Shown piece by piece: positions 6,659 to 8,409 of a stretch of 8,409 nucleotides of DNA. The DNA lies in the NCBI GenBank assembly GCA_030619435.1, contig JAUXBI010000064.1:1-8409 (forward strand), written 5' to 3'. The position numbers were made by a program, and so were the translations under genes. Within the stretch, counting starts at the first letter, position 1; every line of letters starts with the position of its first letter. A model generated the notes under the pieces. That model was not told the DNA's origin. It saw only the letters and a list, made by a program, of their open reading frames with translations, and ran no database searches. The stretch comes from Syntrophaceae bacterium (lineage in GTDB: Bacteria; Desulfobacterota; Syntrophia; Syntrophales; UBA2210).

Positions 6659-7202
6659 GGTATCGTCAGAACCGTTGGATGTATTAGCATATGACAGTCT
6701 GGCCTTCGGATTTTTTTCCGATGAAAGGCCTCCCAGGGGTTACTGCGGTCTTGCGGATTGGCGTCTGAACGGTCTGGTATCAAAACTGATCGCGGCAGGC
6801 AGGATCACGGGTGCTTTTATGGAAAAGGTTGTCATCTGCTCCGATCATCGGATTCCCTGTCCTAAGATACTTCTCGTGGGGCTGGGAGAATCAACTCAAT
6901 TAACATATGAAAAATTATATGCGGCGGGACACACTATCTCACAAACGCTGGGCGAAATGGAGTGCGTAGACTTTGCCTTTGACATTCCCGGCTCCGGCAG
7001 ATGCAACTTGGAGGTGCCTAAGATGGCAGCGACAGTGGTGTCGGGAATATTCCATTCCGGAAATCTAAAACAGGGGAATGGGAATGTGACATCCGACATG
7101 GTAGTGCTGAGTGACAGGAACTTTTTTGATGAAATCGTCCTGGGAATGCACGAGTTCAAGGTAAGTGTAAAAGATAAAATTACCATTGATATAGTAAACT
7201 AA
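6648..7202 (+). CDS. Stand-alone M17 (leucyl aminopeptidase) N-terminal-domain protein
   Basis: 184 residues that resemble only the N-terminal, non-catalytic domain of cytosol aminopeptidases (PepA/M17). The recognisable parts are RGYCGLADWRLNGLVSKLI (30-48), GRITGAF (51-57) and the strand-turn KILLVGLGESTQLTYEKL (73-90), followed by a helix (AAGHTISQTL) as in that domain. The catalytic domain, with its two-zinc site and signature NTDAEGR, is absent, and a stop codon ends the frame at 7200-7202, so peptidase activity is not expected. This domain has a macro-domain-like alpha/beta fold, and in E. coli PepA the N-domain contributes to DNA binding; whether this protein binds nucleotide, DNA or a partner is unknown. 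I chose ATG 6648, inside the end of nusB and preceded by GGGGAAAAG; the open frame upstream to 6606 only reads nusB codons in another frame. trkA starts 18 bases downstream. Confidence 0.75.
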   Translation: MQIKVSSEPLDVLAYDSLAFGFFSDERPPRGYCGLADWRLNGLVSKLIAAGRITGAFMEKVVICSDHRIPCPKILLVGLGESTQLTYEKLYAAGHTISQTLGEMECVDFAFDIPGSGRCNLEVPKMAATVVSGIFHSGNLKQGNGNVTSDMVVLSDRNFFDEIVLGMHEFKVSVKDKITIDIVN

Positions 7203-7220
7203 GCTAGGGATTTTATAGAA

Positions 7221-8409
7221 ATGAGAGTCATCGTCATAGGAGCCGGAGAAGTCGGCTATAATATTGCAGATATCCTCTCCAAAGAGGGGAATGATATCAT
7301 TATTATTGACAAGGATGAGGAGCGTCTGAAGAGTATCTCCGAAAATCTGGATGTACAAACCATAGTGGGCAGTGGAAGCAGCCCACAGGTGCTGAAAAAG
7401 GCAAAACTGAGCCAGGCCGAAATGATTGTTGCCGTCACCGATAGCGATGAAACTAATATAGTAGCATGTCTGCTTGCTTCCACGCAATCCACATCCCCAT
7501 TCAAAATTGCAAGGATAAGAAACCCCGACCTGAGCGAAGATTCCGCCCTCTTCGATAAAAATCACCTGGATATAGACCTCTGTATAAATCCGGAGAGGGA
7601 AGCGGTGAATGACGTCATCAATCTCATGGAGTACTCAGGAGCTTTGGAGGTAATAGACTTTGCCGGAGGCAGTGTCAAGCTCGTATCATTCTATATAGAT
7701 TCAGATTGTGTCGCCATAGGAAAGAACCTGCAGCAACTCAGGGAAATATACGGGGGGGAGGATATACTTGTTGCCTCTATCACGCGTGGAGATGAACCCA
7801 TTATACCTTCCGGGAAGACCGTGATCAGAGAAAAAGACTATCTGTTTATATTTGCCAGATCAGAGGATGTAAAGGATGCGCTCAAATTCTTCGGTAAAAA
7901 GGCGGAACCTTCAGAAAGAGTGTTTCTCCTAGGAGGGGGTAACACAGCTTTCATGCTTGCGGAGTTGCTCGAGAAGAAGGGGGCTGACATAATAAAGATT
8001 ATTGAAAAGAGACAGGACAAGTGCGAGATGATTGCCTCCAGACTGGATAAGGTCATCTGTCTTCATGGAGATGGGACAAGTCAGGACCTGCTCAAAGAAG
8101 AAAATATACAGGATGCCGATTATTTCATCGCGGTTACCGATGATGAAGAGGCAAACATATTGGGCGCTCTCCTGGCAAAGCAGCTTGGAGCCAAGAAGGC
8201 CATATCGCTTATCAATAAAGTAGATTATAATCATCTTGTTCCCATAATAGGCATCGACGGTGTTATGAACCCGAGACGTGCCAGTATCGGCAAGATACTG
8301 CACTTTATAAGGAAGGGTAAGGTTATTTCCGCGACGCCCCTCGGTGATGAGAAGGCGGAGGCCGTTGAGTTTATCGCTCTTGAAACATCTGATATAACAA
8401 ACAAGCCTC
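7221..8409 (+). CDS. trkA: Trk potassium uptake regulatory subunit TrkA, 3'-truncated by window edge
   Basis: Cytosolic regulatory subunit of Trk/Ktr potassium transporters, which binds nucleotides (NAD(H), ATP/ADP) and gates the membrane channel TrkH. The frame is open from ATG 7221 to the last complete codon (396 residues); full-length TrkA is about 450, so some 55-60 residues are off the edge. Two tandem RCK units are visible. The first Rossmann fold has GAGEVG (7-12) and the acidic Asp30 closing strand 2, then a TrkA_C-like part around 137-225 (LEVIDFAGGSVKLVSF to YLFIFARSEDV). The second Rossmann fold starts at VFLLGGGNTA (234-243) with HGDGTSQDLL (282-291) and AVTDDEEANILGALLAK (304-320). 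In the second glycine motif the last Gly is Ala243. An AGGGA stretch at 7206-7210 lies ten bases before the start. trkH would be expected after the window end. Confidence 0.94.
   Translation, partial: MRVIVIGAGEVGYNIADILSKEGNDIIIIDKDEERLKSISENLDVQTIVGSGSSPQVLKKAKLSQAEMIVAVTDSDETNIVACLLASTQSTSPFKIARIRNPDLSEDSALFDKNHLDIDLCINPEREAVNDVINLMEYSGALEVIDFAGGSVKLVSFYIDSDCVAIGKNLQQLREIYGGEDILVASITRGDEPIIPSGKTVIREKDYLFIFARSEDVKDALKFFGKKAEPSERVFLLGGGNTAFMLAELLEKKGADIIKIIEKRQDKCEMIASRLDKVICLHGDGTSQDLLKEENIQDADYFIAVTDDEEANILGALLAKQLGAKKAISLINKVDYNHLVPIIGIDGVMNPRRASIGKILHFIRKGKVISATPLGDEKAEAVEFIALETSDITNKP

Noticed and set aside
7290..7301. 12-base palindrome AATGATATCATT
   Set aside because: It lies within the trkA coding sequence (Asn-Asp-Ile-Ile), is AT-rich and short, and has no accompanying regulatory context.
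8032..8223. 63-codon plus-strand open frame near the window end
   Set aside because: It is an out-of-frame reading within the well-supported trkA gene, with no sign of independent coding.

Overview
This window is a compact, almost entirely plus-strand run of conserved genes. It reads as one long operon, or two or three abutting ones, from a Gram-negative bacterium. The order is 3-oxoacyl-ACP synthase II (fabF, 5' end cut by the window), rpiB, glyA, a dCMP deaminase, nrdR, ribE, ribBA, ribH, nusB, a stand-alone M17-peptidase N-terminal domain, and trkA (3' end cut by the window). From memory, this order and the presence of a stand-alone M17 N-domain protein fit Desulfobacterota (former Deltaproteobacteria, Geobacter/Syntrophus/Desulfobacter-type). 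That placement is inferred from gene order and protein character, not from a search.

Positions 1-2765 hold the end of fatty-acid elongation (fabF), pentose-phosphate isomerisation (rpiB) and one-carbon/serine metabolism (glyA). Positions 2834-3747 hold two deoxynucleotide genes: dCMP deaminase, which supplies dUMP for thymidylate synthesis and so draws on the methylene-tetrahydrofolate made by GlyA, and NrdR, the ATP/dATP-sensing repressor of ribonucleotide reductase. Positions 3747-6214 hold riboflavin synthesis (ribE, ribBA, ribH). Positions 6239-7202 hold nusB and the M17 N-domain protein. From 7221 to the end is TrkA, the cytosolic regulator of Trk potassium uptake.

Packing is very tight. 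rpiB/glyA and nrdR/ribE share a TAATG junction, dCMP deaminase/nrdR overlap by ATGA, and nusB overlaps the next gene by 11 nt, so translational coupling is likely. The one sizeable non-coding interval is 5628-5749, between ribBA and ribH. It carries a strong palindrome (perfect 11-bp stem within a larger 52-nt imperfect hairpin) that may be a dispersed repeat or an attenuator.

Most of the window is ordinary housekeeping DNA, and I see no mobile element gene, CRISPR array, RNA gene or defence system. The points worth a second look are the palindrome in the rib cluster, the absence of ribD from its usual place between nrdR and ribE, a His-to-Gln change at a metal-ligand motif in the RibB half of RibBA, the catalytic-domain-less M17 protein, and the lack of any FMN riboswitch.
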